A stretch of DNA of 64,000 nt from Clostridia bacterium (GCA_017513095.1 JAFWDJ010000005.1:1-64000), one strand, 5' to 3'. Counted from the first letter of the stretch, positions 17,254-26,434 are shown. Notes: a model not told the origin generated them from the letters alone. Numbers and translations: made by a program.

Positions 17254-18941
17254 TATATACAACGTGCAAATACGTGCCCGAGGAACTTTTTTCGGGCTTC
17301 GGCGAGAAGGTGTGCCGCCTTGACCCGAACCCCGTTTCGTTCTCGTGCGCGGACGGATGCTCACATCCCAATCTCTGCGGCTTTGCAAAGGCCGTGATAG
17401 AAGAGGTGAAGGCGCAGGATATAAAGACGCTTATATTTACTGACTGCTGCGACGCCATGCGCCGCACCTTCGACGTGCTTCTTTGCGACGGTATACCGTT
17501 TCTTTATCTTCTGCCGCTGCCGCATAAGACGGGCACGGCGGAAACATCGTTTTTCGCCGCAGACCTAAAAAAACTCGCGGACGCGTATGCCGAATATTCA
17601 GGGAAGTCGTTTTCATGGGAGAGGGCATACGCGGCCTGCTTTGAAAACGTCGAAAAAGCGGACGGAAGCGATAAATACGTAAGCGTTCTCGGTGCGCACG
17701 GCGGAAAAATGCTCATAGACCGGGTAAGGGCGGCACTGCCGACGGTTTCGGTCCGCGACGAGACGTGCTCAAGCGACAGATTTTTCAAAAAATCGGCTTT
17801 CGGCGAAGCGCCGAAGGACGAGCGCGCCTTCTTTTTATGGTATGCGCGCCTTATACTTTCGGGCCTTACGCCGTGCATGAGAATGTACGACGTAAAGGAG
17901 CGCGGCGGCCTCTTTGACGAAGAGAGACAGAAAAGAAGAACGGGGATAATTTATCACACGATGAAATTCTGCGATTATTACGGATTTGAATATTCGGACA
18001 TAAAGGGACGCGCGCGCGTTCCCGTGCTGAAAATCGAGACGGACACGACGCCGCAGTCGTCGGGACAGCTTAAAACGCGCATCGAGGCGTTCGGCGAGAC
18101 GCTCGGCGTGAAAAAATACGCGGACGCGCCCGCGTCCGCTGAAATTGACGCTCTCTACGTCGCGGGCGTCGATTCGGGCTCCGCAAGCACCGACGCTGTC
18201 ATCATGGACAAAGACCGTAAAATAGTCGGAAGCACGGTCATACCTACGGGTATGTCGGCCTCGAAAAGCGCGGCGGAGGCGTTATCTTTGGCGCTTTTTG
18301 CGGCGGGACTCGGACGAGAACGCCTCGCCGCGGTCGTTGCGACGGGATACGGCAGGGAAGCCGTTGATACGAACAGGCAGACGGTCACGGAGATTACGTG
18401 CCACGCTCTGGGCGCGCACTTTTTATTCCCGAACGCGCGTACCGTTATTGATATAGGCGGCCAGGATTCAAAAATCATACGCATCGACCGCGAGGGGAAC
18501 GTACTCGGTTTTGTCATGAACGACAAGTGCGCCGCCGGAACGGGGCGCTTTCTTGAAATGCAGGCGCGCGCGCTCGGCCTTTCGATAGACGAGATGAGCC
18601 TTATGGGCCTTTCGTGGAAAAACGACGTGCGCATATCAAATATGTGCACCGTATTCGCGGAATCCGAGGTCGTAAGCCTCGTCGCGAAGGATACGCCTGT
18701 ATCCGATATAATCCACGGCCTCAACGTATCCGTGGCGGAGAAGACGGCAAGTCTCGTCGCGCGCGGCGGGGGCGGGCCGGGATACGCGATGACGGGCGGA
18801 GTCGCAAAAAATTCCGGCGTCGTGAAATGCCTTTCGGAGAAGCTCGGCGCACCCGTAATGACCTCGCCCCGGTCGCAGCTTTGCGGCGCCGTCGGGGCCG
18901 CGCTCATCGCGCTTTCGTCTCTTGAAAAATCGAACGTTTAA
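17250..18941 (+). CDS. Dehydratase-like domain fused to BadF/HgdC-type ATPase activator
   Basis: 563 residues with two parts. Residues 1 to about 300 resemble a shortened HgdA/HgdB-type subunit with several cysteines (SCADGC..LC near 31-44, TDCC near 65, LTPCMRM near 208). Residues about 307-563 form an ASKHA ATPase: GVDSGSASTDAVIMD phosphate loop, VVATGYGRE, IDIGGQDSKI and the cluster-binding NDKCAAGTGRFLE motif, with a second Cys in SNMCTVFAESEV. This activator couples ATP hydrolysis to a low-potential electron transfer into its partner, encoded just upstream. Activators are often separate proteins of about 260 residues; here a subunit-like domain is joined to it. Confidence 0.82.
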   Translation: MIYTTCKYVPEELFSGFGEKVCRLDPNPVSFSCADGCSHPNLCGFAKAVIEEVKAQDIKTLIFTDCCDAMRRTFDVLLCDGIPFLYLLPLPHKTGTAETSFFAADLKKLADAYAEYSGKSFSWERAYAACFENVEKADGSDKYVSVLGAHGGKMLIDRVRAALPTVSVRDETCSSDRFFKKSAFGEAPKDERAFFLWYARLILSGLTPCMRMYDVKERGGLFDEERQKRRTGIIYHTMKFCDYYGFEYSDIKGRARVPVLKIETDTTPQSSGQLKTRIEAFGETLGVKKYADAPASAEIDALYVAGVDSGSASTDAVIMDKDRKIVGSTVIPTGMSASKSAAEALSLALFAAGLGRERLAAVVATGYGREAVDTNRQTVTEITCHALGAHFLFPNARTVIDIGGQDSKIIRIDREGNVLGFVMNDKCAAGTGRFLEMQARALGLSIDEMSLMGLSWKNDVRISNMCTVFAESEVVSLVAKDTPVSDIIHGLNVSVAEKTASLVARGGGGPGYAMTGGVAKNSGVVKCLSEKLGAPVMTSPRSQLCGAVGAALIALSSLEKSNV

Positions 18942-18946
18942 AATCG

Positions 18947-18975
18947 TTGACATTGACACGGCCAAGCGTTATAAT
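18947..18975 (+). promoter_or_regulatory. Consensus sigma-A promoter of alaS
   Basis: TTGACA (18947-18952), exactly 17 bp, TATAAT (18970-18975): a perfect consensus. It starts six bases after the stop of the previous gene. The leader is only about 33 nt, too short for a T-box. Confidence 0.9.
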
Positions 18976-19014
18976 AAATGTTTGGAAAATGATAAAAATA
19001 TAAGGAGTTTTTTT

Positions 19015-21666
19015 ATGGAACACATGGGGCTTAACGAAATAAGAGAAAAGTTTCTTTCATTTTTCGAAAGCAAGGATCATTTAAGGCTCAAGAGCTTTCC
19101 GCTCGTGCCGATAAACGACAAATCGCTGCTTTTGATAAATTCGGGCATGGCGCCCTTAAAGCCGTATTTTACCGGCGAAAAAACGCCTCCCTCGAAGCGC
19201 GTAACGACTTGCCAGAAGTGCATACGCACGCCCGATATCGAGCGCGTGGGCAAAACGGCGCGCCACGGCACGTTTTTCGAGATGCTGGGCGACTTTTCGT
19301 TCGGCGACTACTTTAAAAACGAGATAATTCCGTGGGCGTGGGAGTTCTGCATAGACGTTATGAAGCTGCCCGAGGAAAAGCTCTATGTCACCGTATATGA
19401 GAACGACGACGAGGCGTTCGAGCTTTGGAACAAAAAGATTGGCCTCCCCGAGGACCGCATCGTGCGCCTCGGCAAGGACGACAACTTCTGGGAGATAGGC
19501 ATGGGCCCGTGCGGACCGTGCTCCGAGATATATTTCGACCGCGGCGAGGAGAACGGCTGCGGCAAGCCCGACTGCAAGCCCGGCTGCGACTGCGACCGCT
19601 TCGTTGAATTCTGGAACCTCGTGTTCACTCAGTTCGACTCCGACGGCGCGGGCAATTACGCGCGCCTTGAGCATCCGAATATCGACACCGGCATGGGCCT
19701 TGAGCGCATGGCCTGCATAGTACAGGGCGTTGACAACCTCTTCGAGGTTGACACTATCCGCCGCGTTATAGACCACGTTGCCCGCCTTGCACATACCGAG
19801 TATAAGAAGGACCCCGTAAAGGATATGTCCATCCGCGTTATCACCGACCACATAAGAAGCGTGACGTTTTTAGTCAGCGACGGCGTTCTTGCCTCGAACG
19901 AGGGACGCGGATACGTGCTTCGCAAGCTTTTAAGGCGCGCCGCAAGACACGGCAAGCTCTTAAAGATAGAGGGCGCCTTCCTCTCCGAGCTTTGCGAGAC
20001 CGTAATACAGGAGTCGGGCGCGGCTTATCCCGAGCTTATAGAGAAGCGCGCCTTCATAAAGAAGGTAATAAGCATGGAGGAGCAGCGCTTCATCGAAACG
20101 ATAGACTCCGGCATGGCGCTGCTCGATTCGATGATAGAAGAAATGCAAAAGAGTGCGGACCCCAAAAAGAAGCACATCTTCTCGGGCGACACGGCGTTCA
20201 AGCTCTACGATACCTACGGCTTCCCGCTTGACCTTACGCGCGAGATACTTGAGGAAAAGGGCATCGTCGTTGACGAGGTAAGATTCGACGAGCTTATGAC
20301 GAAGCAGCGCGAGATGGGACGCGCGAACCGCGCGGCGATGGACGACGTGAGCTGGAGCGCAAATTCCATGTCTGATATCGGCGAGGATATAGATTTCAAG
20401 TTCGTGGGCTACGAGACGTTCGCCTCGGATGCCAAGGTAGCCGTAATGATGAAGGACGGCCAGAAGGTCGACGTGGCTCAGGAGGGCGACAGCATTCTTC
20501 TGGTGCTCGACACCACCCCGTTCTACGCTGAGGGCGGCGGCCAGGTAGGCGACGTGGGCATAATCCATGCGCCCAACGGCGTACTCACCGTTCGCGACAC
20601 GAAGAAGACGGCCTTCGGCGTACACGTTCACATCTGCTCCGTAAGCGAGGGCACCGTATTCAAGGACGATACCGTTCGCGCCATCGTCGATAAGGAGATA
20701 CGCTTAAAGACGATGCGCAATCACTCCGTGACCCATATAATGCAGAAGGCGTTAAAGGAGACGCTGGGCGACCATATCACCCAGTCGGGCTCGTATGTCG
20801 ACCAGCACCGCACGCGCTTTGACTTTACGCATTTTTCGCCCGTTACGAGAGAAGAGCTTGAAAAGGTCGAGCGCCGCGTAAATGAGATAATCATGGAGGG
20901 CCTTAACATCACGTTCTCGTATATGGGCATAGATGAGGCGAGGGCGATGGGCGCAACGGCCGATTTCGGCGAGAAGTACGGCGATGTTGTACGCGTTGTC
21001 AACATGGGCGATTATACCATTGACCTCTGCGGCGGCACACACCTTGACAATACGGCAAAGATAGGTCTTTTCAAGATAGTATCCGAGGCCTCCGTTGCGG
21101 CGGGCACGAGAAGAATCGAGGCCGTTACCGGCACGAACGTGCTCGAGTTCTTACAGAAGGCCGAGCGCGAAATAGAAGAAGTTTCGCATCTTTTAAAGAC
21201 TACGCCTCAGGACCTCGCTCAGAGGGCGCAGCAGATAGTTTCTGAGATGAAGGACAACTCGAAGATAATAGAGAAGCTTTCGTCGCGCATTGCGAATATG
21301 CAGATCGTCGATATGCTCAACGTATCGAAGGACGTAAAGGGATTAAGCGTAGTTGCGGCAAAGCTTGACGATATAGACATGGAGACGATGCGCATGATGG
21401 GCGACGCCGCGAAGGAGCGCGTTCCCGCAGGCGTAGCCGTTATCTCGACGGTGAAGGACGGCAAAATAAACTTCCTCTGCGTATGCGGCAAGGACGCCGT
21501 TAAGCGCGGCGCGCACGCGGGCAAGATAATAAAGGCCGTGGCTTCCATCTGCGGCGGCGGAGGCGGCGGACGCCCCGACAGCGCTACCGCGGGCGGCAAG
21601 GACGCATCAAAGCTTGAGGAAGCGCTTGAGGCCGTAAATAATATCGTTTCGGATATGGTAAAATAA
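19015..21666 (+). CDS. alaS: Alanyl-tRNA synthetase
   Basis: 883 residues, full length. Class II catalytic core at the N-terminus (LRLKSFPLVPINDKSLLLIN, motif 2 region RVTTCQKCIRTPDIERVG), editing domain with HSVTHIMQ and CGGTH metal-binding motifs (about residues 570-685), and a C-terminal Gly-rich DHHA1 domain (CGGGGGGRPDSATAGGKD). It charges tRNA-Ala and clears mischarged Ser and Gly. An inserted cysteine-rich loop (CGKPDCKPGCDCDRF, near 182-196) is likely zinc-binding, as in other clostridial enzymes. The ATG at 19015 is preceded by AAGGAG; the open frame from 18922 crosses the promoter. Confidence 0.97.
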   Translation: MEHMGLNEIREKFLSFFESKDHLRLKSFPLVPINDKSLLLINSGMAPLKPYFTGEKTPPSKRVTTCQKCIRTPDIERVGKTARHGTFFEMLGDFSFGDYFKNEIIPWAWEFCIDVMKLPEEKLYVTVYENDDEAFELWNKKIGLPEDRIVRLGKDDNFWEIGMGPCGPCSEIYFDRGEENGCGKPDCKPGCDCDRFVEFWNLVFTQFDSDGAGNYARLEHPNIDTGMGLERMACIVQGVDNLFEVDTIRRVIDHVARLAHTEYKKDPVKDMSIRVITDHIRSVTFLVSDGVLASNEGRGYVLRKLLRRAARHGKLLKIEGAFLSELCETVIQESGAAYPELIEKRAFIKKVISMEEQRFIETIDSGMALLDSMIEEMQKSADPKKKHIFSGDTAFKLYDTYGFPLDLTREILEEKGIVVDEVRFDELMTKQREMGRANRAAMDDVSWSANSMSDIGEDIDFKFVGYETFASDAKVAVMMKDGQKVDVAQEGDSILLVLDTTPFYAEGGGQVGDVGIIHAPNGVLTVRDTKKTAFGVHVHICSVSEGTVFKDDTVRAIVDKEIRLKTMRNHSVTHIMQKALKETLGDHITQSGSYVDQHRTRFDFTHFSPVTREELEKVERRVNEIIMEGLNITFSYMGIDEARAMGATADFGEKYGDVVRVVNMGDYTIDLCGGTHLDNTAKIGLFKIVSEASVAAGTRRIEAVTGTNVLEFLQKAEREIEEVSHLLKTTPQDLAQRAQQIVSEMKDNSKIIEKLSSRIANMQIVDMLNVSKDVKGLSVVAAKLDDIDMETMRMMGDAAKERVPAGVAVISTVKDGKINFLCVCGKDAVKRGAHAGKIIKAVASICGGGGGGRPDSATAGGKDASKLEEALEAVNNIVSDMVK

Positions 21667-21700
21667 AAAATATATTTAATATAACAAAGGAGGTTTTCCC

Positions 21701-22045
21701 ATGAACGACTGCTTATTCTGCAAAATAATCGCAGGCGAGATACCTTCAAAGAAGATATACGAGGACGAAAAATGCTACGCTTTTTACGACATATCGCCTC
21801 AGGCGCCCGTGCATTTTCTCGTGATACCGAAAACGCACATTAAGGACGCGAACGCTCTAAGTGCCGAGAACGCCGACGTTGTGGCTCACGCGTACGTAAA
21901 GATCGCCGAGATCGCGAAGTCCCTGGGGATTGCCGAGGGCGGCTACCGCATCGTGAACAACTGCGGGAAAAACGGCCAGCAGACCGTGCCTCATCTTCAT
22001 TTTCACGTGCTGGGAGGACGCATGATGACGTGGCCTCCGGGCTGA
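21701..22045 (+). CDS. HIT family nucleotide hydrolase (HinT-like)
   Basis: 114 residues. The histidine triad HLHFH is at 98-102, with an N-terminal C4-x2-C7 pair typical of zinc-binding Hint proteins. Such enzymes hydrolyse AMP-lysine and other aminoacyl-adenylates or phosphoramidates, a fitting neighbour for alaS 35 bp upstream. AAAGGAGG lies at ideal distance from the ATG. Confidence 0.93.
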   Translation: MNDCLFCKIIAGEIPSKKIYEDEKCYAFYDISPQAPVHFLVIPKTHIKDANALSAENADVVAHAYVKIAEIAKSLGIAEGGYRIVNNCGKNGQQTVPHLHFHVLGGRMMTWPPG

Positions 22046-22089
22046 TACGTGGATAAAAACAAACGCTTCAAGGGAGAGGACTTTTTACA

Positions 22090-23298
22090 ATGAGCGAACT
22101 TAAACCGAATGAAGGCAAAAAAGCCGTGGTCGAGGTCGACGGAGTCAATTATCTTCGCCTGCCCATAAGAACGCACGTAATAACCGATAAGGACAAAATA
22201 GAGGACGTGGCCGTAAAGTACGCGAAGGAGCACGCAAGAGAGGGCGATATATTCTTCGTTTCCGAAAAGGCCGTGGCCTGCACTCAGCGAAGGGCGATAC
22301 CCTTAGAGGAGATAAAGCCGAGAAAGCTTGCCCGCTTTTTAACGAAATTCGTCTATAAATCGCCGTTCGGCATCGGACTCGGCATGCCCGAGACGATGGA
22401 AATGGCGCTTCGCGAATGCGGCGTGCCGCGCATACTCTTTGCGGCGGGCGTAAGCGCAATAGGCAAGCTTTTCAGACAGCGCGGCTGGTTCTACAAGATC
22501 GCGGGCTATAAGGCAGAGTCGATAGACGGCCCCACGCCCAACACGCTGCCGCCCTACAACAGATACGTCGTACTCGGCCCCGCAGAGCCGGACGAGGTGG
22601 CGAAAAGCATATCGAAGGAGTTAGGCATTCAGGCGTGCGTAGTCGACATAAACGATCTGGCGGGACGAATCCTTGGCGCGTCGCACGCGAGCATGAACCG
22701 CGACAGGCTTGTAAAGATATTAAAGGACAATCCGCTGGGACAGAGCGCGCAGCAGACGCCCATGGGCCTTATAAGAAAGGTAAATAAGGAGGACGTCGAG
22801 TCGATAGAGGCCGCATTCAAGGCGGCAAGAGAGGCGACCGAGGACGCGATAGCGTCGATGCCCACGGCTACCGACGCCGCGAAGGCCGCAATGGCTAAGG
22901 CCGCTGCGGAAGCGGCTCCCAACGTTGAAAAGCCGGTCGAAGAAGCCGTAACGAAGACGGCGACCGAAACGGCCGAGGCCGTAAAGGACGCGCATATGGC
23001 GGCGGCGCAGGCCGTAGAATATGCGGCCGAGAACGCGAAGGCCGACTTGGAGGACGCAATGCCCACGGCTACCGAGGCCGTAAAGGACGCGATGGCGAAG
23101 GCCGCCGCGGAGGCGGCTCCGAAGATCGCGGAGTCGGCCGAAGCCGTTAAGGAGGGCGCGGCCGAGGCTGTCGAGGCCGTAAAAGAGAACGCGGCCGAAG
23201 CCGCAGAAGCCGTAAGCGAGGCCGCGTCGGACGCAATGCCCACGGCCACCGAGGCCGCAAAGGACGCCATTGACGAAGCCTCGAAAATCAGCGAATGA
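22090..23298 (+). CDS. CofE-like (F420:glutamate ligase domain) protein with alanine-rich repeat tail
   Basis: 402 residues. Residues 1 to about 240 match the coenzyme F420-0:gamma-glutamyl ligase fold as kept in many Firmicutes without F420: LPIRTHVITDKDKI, GDIFFVSEKAVACTQ and the closing DINDLAGRILGAS segment are visible. Residues about 243-402 are a charged, Ala-rich amphipathic tail with three copies of MPTAT(D/E)A(A/V)K, giving an LEA/apolipoprotein-like look. With no F420 genes in the window, the ligase probably acts on another substrate; the tail may bind membrane or other surfaces. RBS is GGGAGAGG. Confidence 0.72.
   Translation: MSELKPNEGKKAVVEVDGVNYLRLPIRTHVITDKDKIEDVAVKYAKEHAREGDIFFVSEKAVACTQRRAIPLEEIKPRKLARFLTKFVYKSPFGIGLGMPETMEMALRECGVPRILFAAGVSAIGKLFRQRGWFYKIAGYKAESIDGPTPNTLPPYNRYVVLGPAEPDEVAKSISKELGIQACVVDINDLAGRILGASHASMNRDRLVKILKDNPLGQSAQQTPMGLIRKVNKEDVESIEAAFKAAREATEDAIASMPTATDAAKAAMAKAAAEAAPNVEKPVEEAVTKTATETAEAVKDAHMAAAQAVEYAAENAKADLEDAMPTATEAVKDAMAKAAAEAAPKIAESAEAVKEGAAEAVEAVKENAAEAAEAVSEAASDAMPTATEAAKDAIDEASKISE
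22858..23280 (+). repeat. Repeats in the alanine-rich tail of the CofE-like protein
   Basis: Three copies of a unit starting with the codons for MPTAT at 22858, 23059 and 23236. The first two continue as AMAKAAAEAAP almost identically at the DNA level; the third is cut short by the end of the gene. The intervening segments are Ala/Glu/Lys rich. Confidence 0.8.
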
Positions 23299-23322
23299 TA
23301 AGCCGGATATCCGGCGGAAAAG

Positions 23323-23356
23323 AGCAGACCGAAGGTTGTTTTTCGGTCTGCTTTTG
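23323..23356 (+). terminator. Terminator after the CofE-like gene
   Basis: An 11-bp perfect stem AGCAGACCGAA/TTCGGTCTGCT with a loop at 23334-23341 and a short T run. A 14-bp palindrome (GCCGGATATCCGGC, 23302-23315) lies between the stop and the stem. Confidence 0.85.
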
Positions 23357-23431
23357 TGTATTGAAACGCCCTCGCGCCGCGTGATATACTTGATGAAAAC
23401 GAGACGGACGGGGCTTTTAGGAGGATACAAA

Positions 23432-24034
23432 ATGACGGAAAAAGAGAAAATGATTTCGAAACAGTGGTTCGATAATTCCGACCCGTGGCTTGCAAGGCAA
23501 AGAGCGATCGCGGACAGCACGACGATAAAGTATAACAACACGCCTGCGGAGGATACGGATACGAGAAACAGCCTTCTTTCGGGCCTTCTCGGCCATATCG
23601 GGCGAAACTGCAGTATCGCCTCGGGCGTAAAATTCGACTACGGCTGCAATACGTACATCGGAGACGACGTTGTCGTAAATTTCAACGTCGTATTTCTCGA
23701 CTGCGGCGAGATACACATAGGAGACCGCGTGCTCATCGGCCCGGGCTGTTCGCTTCTTACTCCCATTCATCCGACGCTGCCCGAAGAACGCTGCTTTCGC
23801 ACCGCGGCGGACGGACACAAGTATCTTATGCTGCTTGCAAAGCCCGTTACACTCGAGGACGACGTATGGCTCGGCGGGAACGTTACGGTCATGCCGGGCG
23901 TCACAGTGGGGCGAGGCTCGATAATCGGCGCGGGAAGCGTAGTGACGAAGGACGTCCCGCCCGACTGTATCGCCGCGGGCAATCCCTGCCGCGTCATCCG
24001 AAAAATCACCCCGGAGGACACGATGTATAGGTAA
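23432..24034 (+). CDS. Maltose/galactoside O-acetyltransferase family protein (left-handed beta-helix)
   Basis: 200 residues, hexapeptide-repeat acyltransferase of the Maa/LacA type. The N-terminal mac domain (KEKMISKQWFDNSDPWLARQR) is followed by hexapeptide coils, the catalytic-histidine loop LLTPIHP (near residue 115) and the closing GAGSVVTKDVPPDCIAAGNP. It transfers acetyl from acetyl-CoA to a sugar hydroxyl. The start at 23432 has AGGAGG 7 nt upstream; the open frame from 23270 runs through the preceding gene and its terminator. Transcribed separately from the CofE-like gene. Confidence 0.92.
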   Translation: MTEKEKMISKQWFDNSDPWLARQRAIADSTTIKYNNTPAEDTDTRNSLLSGLLGHIGRNCSIASGVKFDYGCNTYIGDDVVVNFNVVFLDCGEIHIGDRVLIGPGCSLLTPIHPTLPEERCFRTAADGHKYLMLLAKPVTLEDDVWLGGNVTVMPGVTVGRGSIIGAGSVVTKDVPPDCIAAGNPCRVIRKITPEDTMYR

Positions 24035-24049
24035 AAAGCCGCCGTAATA

Positions 24050-24131
24050 AAGGGGACTTGGGGACAGCACGTAAAAAAGCCTTCCCCTTCGAGGGGAAGG
24101 TGGCCGCTGTGCGGCCGGATGAGGTGGATTT
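24050..24131 (+). repeat. Short hairpin element, possibly a dispersed repeat
   Basis: After AGGGGACTTGGGGACAGCAC come two hairpins: CCTTCCCCT-TCG-AGGGGAAGG (24080-24100) and GGCCGC-TGT-GCGGCC (24102-24116), then GGATGAGGTGG and a T run. This type of sequence recurs in intergenic gaps of many gut Clostridia genomes, to my recollection; only one copy is present here. It may also act as the terminator of the acetyltransferase gene. Confidence 0.55.
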
Positions 24132-24237
24132 TTTAACATATTATTCACTTGTTTTCGCGCACTGTATTATATAATATAAGGGATATACAATTTTTTCATG
24201 CCGCGCACTAAAATTTATTGTGCTTTCGACATGTATG

Positions 24238-24246
24238 TGGTATAAT
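24238..24246 (+). promoter_or_regulatory. Extended -10 promoter of the ruvCAB run
   Basis: TGG directly followed by a perfect TATAAT (24241-24246); the -35 box at 17 bp is poor (TTGTGC). Starts about 32 nt before ruvC. No SOS (LexA) box is visible here. Confidence 0.65.
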
Positions 24247-24284
24247 AAATTATTATATTATTTATTTTAAGGTGCGTAGCAGCA

Positions 24285-24767
24285 ATGATAATACTCGGCA
24301 TCGATCCCGGGCTTGCCACGGTGGGATACGGCATAATCGAATACAGGGGCAATTCGTTTACGACGCTCGATTACGGCGCGATACTTACTCCGGCGCATAC
24401 CGAGTTCGACAGGCGGCTCATATCGATAAACGAGCAGCTTATAAGGCTTATCACTATGTTCAAGCCCGACGCGGCCGCGGTTGAGGAGCTGTTTTTCAAC
24501 AAGAACATAAAAACGGCGATAAGTGTGGCCCAGGCCAGGGGCGCGATAATACTCACCTGCGCCCAAAGCGGCGTGCCGACGTTTGAATATACGCCGCTTC
24601 AGGTGAAGCAGGCCGTGGTGGGCTACGGACGCGCCGATAAGAACCAGGTGCAGCAGATGACGAAGATTCTTTTGAATCTTTCCGCCGTGCCGAAGCCCGA
24701 CGATACCGCCGACGCGCTTGCCATAGCCATATGCCACGCGCACAGCAACAATTCCGTAATGAGGTGA
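24285..24767 (+). CDS. ruvC: Holliday junction endonuclease RuvC
   Basis: 160 residues. The first catalytic aspartate is in [12 protein letters not shown] (Asp7); the others are Glu in AAAVEELFF (about 66) and the [13 protein letters not shown] segment near the C-terminus. It cuts Holliday junctions at the end of recombination, working with RuvAB encoded directly downstream (3-bp gap to ruvA). Confidence 0.97.
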   Translation: MIILGIDPGLATVGYGIIEYRGNSFTTLDYGAILTPAHTEFDRRLISINEQLIRLITMFKPDAAAVEELFFNKNIKTAISVAQARGAIILTCAQSGVPTFEYTPLQVKQAVVGYGRADKNQVQQMTKILLNLSAVPKPDDTADALAIAICHAHSNNSVMR

Positions 24768-24770
24768 GCC

Positions 24771-25367
24771 ATGTTTTATTATCTTAACGGCACGCTTGAA
24801 ATAATAGACGATACGCGCGTAGTCGTTGACTGCGGCGGCGTGGGGTATCTCGTTTATACGGGGCTTCACACGAGAAAGCAGCTTAAATCCGGCGAGAAAA
24901 CGAAGCTTTATACATACGCCTCGATAGGCGAGGATAAATTCGACATATACGGCTTTCTTACAAGGGAGGAGCTCGATTTGTTCTGCGCGCTTTTAGACGT
25001 TTCGGGCGTCGGCGCAAAGAGCGCGGCAAGCCTTTTGTCCATGTCTCCCGATACGGTGATACGCGCGATAATCGCGGGCGACCAGAAAACGATACAAAAG
25101 GCGCAGGGCATAGGCGCAAAGGCCTCGCAGAGGATCATACTGGAGCTTAAAGGCAAATTCAAGGGCTACTCGTTCGCAGACTCGGGCGAGGGAGAGCTTG
25201 CGACGCCCGCGTTTTCGCAGGGCAGCCGCTTCGAGGAGGCGCGCGACGCTCTTACGGCGCTCGGCTTCGGAATGCAGCAGGCGGAGGCTGTGCTTTCCCG
25301 CATGGATACCGAGTCCATGCCCATTGAGGAGATAATAAAGAGAAGTCTTAAAGATTTGATGAGATAA
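24771..25367 (+). CDS. ruvA: Holliday junction branch migration protein RuvA
   Basis: 198 residues. OB-fold N-terminal domain (LNGTLEIIDDTRVVVDCGGVGY), tandem helix-hairpin-helix motifs (LLDVSGVGAKSAASLL and AQGIGAKASQRIILELKGK), and a C-terminal UBA-like domain that binds RuvB. It holds the four-way junction for the RuvB motors. Confidence 0.96.
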   Translation: MFYYLNGTLEIIDDTRVVVDCGGVGYLVYTGLHTRKQLKSGEKTKLYTYASIGEDKFDIYGFLTREELDLFCALLDVSGVGAKSAASLLSMSPDTVIRAIIAGDQKTIQKAQGIGAKASQRIILELKGKFKGYSFADSGEGELATPAFSQGSRFEEARDALTALGFGMQQAEAVLSRMDTESMPIEEIIKRSLKDLMR

Positions 25368-25381
25368 AGGAGAGTTAAGTC

Positions 25382-26434
25382 TTGAACGGTGACAATGATG
25401 CAAGGCTTATGACCGAAAATTTAACGTCCTTCGACGCGGATATAGAAACGTCGCTTCGTCCCCGGACTATGGACGAGTATATCGGACAACAGAAGGCCAA
25501 GGAGCGGCTGTCCATCGCGATAAAAGCCGCAAAGGGCAGAGGCGAAGGCATTGACCACGTGCTGCTTTACGGTCCGCCGGGACTCGGCAAAACGACGCTC
25601 GCGGGCGTTATCGCAAACGAAATGGGCGTAAACCTTAGGGTCACGAGCGGCCCCGCCATAGAAAAGCCGGGCGATCTCGCGGCGCTGCTTACTAACCTTT
25701 CCGAGCACGACATTCTGTTCATCGACGAGATACACAGACTGAGCCGCAGCGTGGAGGAGATACTATACCCCGCGATGGAGGACTGCGCGCTCGACATAAT
25801 CATAGGCAAAGGCCCGTCGGCGCGCTCGATACGTCTCGATTTAAAGCCGTTCACGCTTATTGGCGCGACTACGCGCGCGGGACAGATAACCTCGCCGCTT
25901 CGCGACCGCTTCGGCATAATACTGCGCCTTGAGATGTATACGGACAGCGAGCTTTTAAATATAGTCATGCGCTCGGCGCGCATACTCGGCGTTGAAGCAG
26001 AGAAGGACGGCGCTCTTGAGATCGCGCGCCGTTCGAGAGGCACGCCGCGTATAGCGAACAGGCTTTTAAAGAACGTGCGCGACTTCGCGCAGGTGCGCGC
26101 GGACGGCGTTATCACGAAAGACGTTGCGGACAGCGCGCTTTCAATGCTCGAGGTTGACGCTTTGGGCCTTGACCGCATAGACAGGCGCATGCTTTCGACG
26201 ATAATCAACGTGTTCGGCGGAGGACCCGTGGGACTTGATACGCTGGGCGCGACGATAGGCGAGGACTCGAACACCATAGAGGACGTCTACGAGCCGTATC
26301 TTATGCAGATAGGCTTTTTGGGACGCACGCCGAGAGGGCGCGTCGTGACCCCGCTTGCGTATAAGCATCTGGGGCTTCGTGCGCCGGAGGACAAAAACGA
26401 CAGCGGCGATCAGATAAAGATGGATCTGCCGTAA
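25382..26434 (+). CDS. ruvB: Holliday junction DNA helicase RuvB
   Basis: 350 residues. AAA+ motor with Walker [12 protein letters not shown], Walker [14 protein letters not shown], sensor GATTRAGQI and the winged-helix end [13 protein letters not shown]. It drives branch migration with RuvA. The start is TTG at 25382 with AAAGGAGA upstream; inner ATG codons (25408) would trim 9 residues. Confidence 0.96.
   Translation: MNGDNDARLMTENLTSFDADIETSLRPRTMDEYIGQQKAKERLSIAIKAAKGRGEGIDHVLLYGPPGLGKTTLAGVIANEMGVNLRVTSGPAIEKPGDLAALLTNLSEHDILFIDEIHRLSRSVEEILYPAMEDCALDIIIGKGPSARSIRLDLKPFTLIGATTRAGQITSPLRDRFGIILRLEMYTDSELLNIVMRSARILGVEAEKDGALEIARRSRGTPRIANRLLKNVRDFAQVRADGVITKDVADSALSMLEVDALGLDRIDRRMLSTIINVFGGGPVGLDTLGATIGEDSNTIEDVYEPYLMQIGFLGRTPRGRVVTPLAYKHLGLRAPEDKNDSGDQIKMDLP

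Noticed and set aside
22629-23541. Two long minus-strand frames opposite the alanine-rich tail of the CofE-like gene
   Set aside because: Long antisense frames arise from repeated GCN/GAN codons in the tail; their products are low-complexity Ser/Ala or Gly/Arg/Leu strings without start signals.
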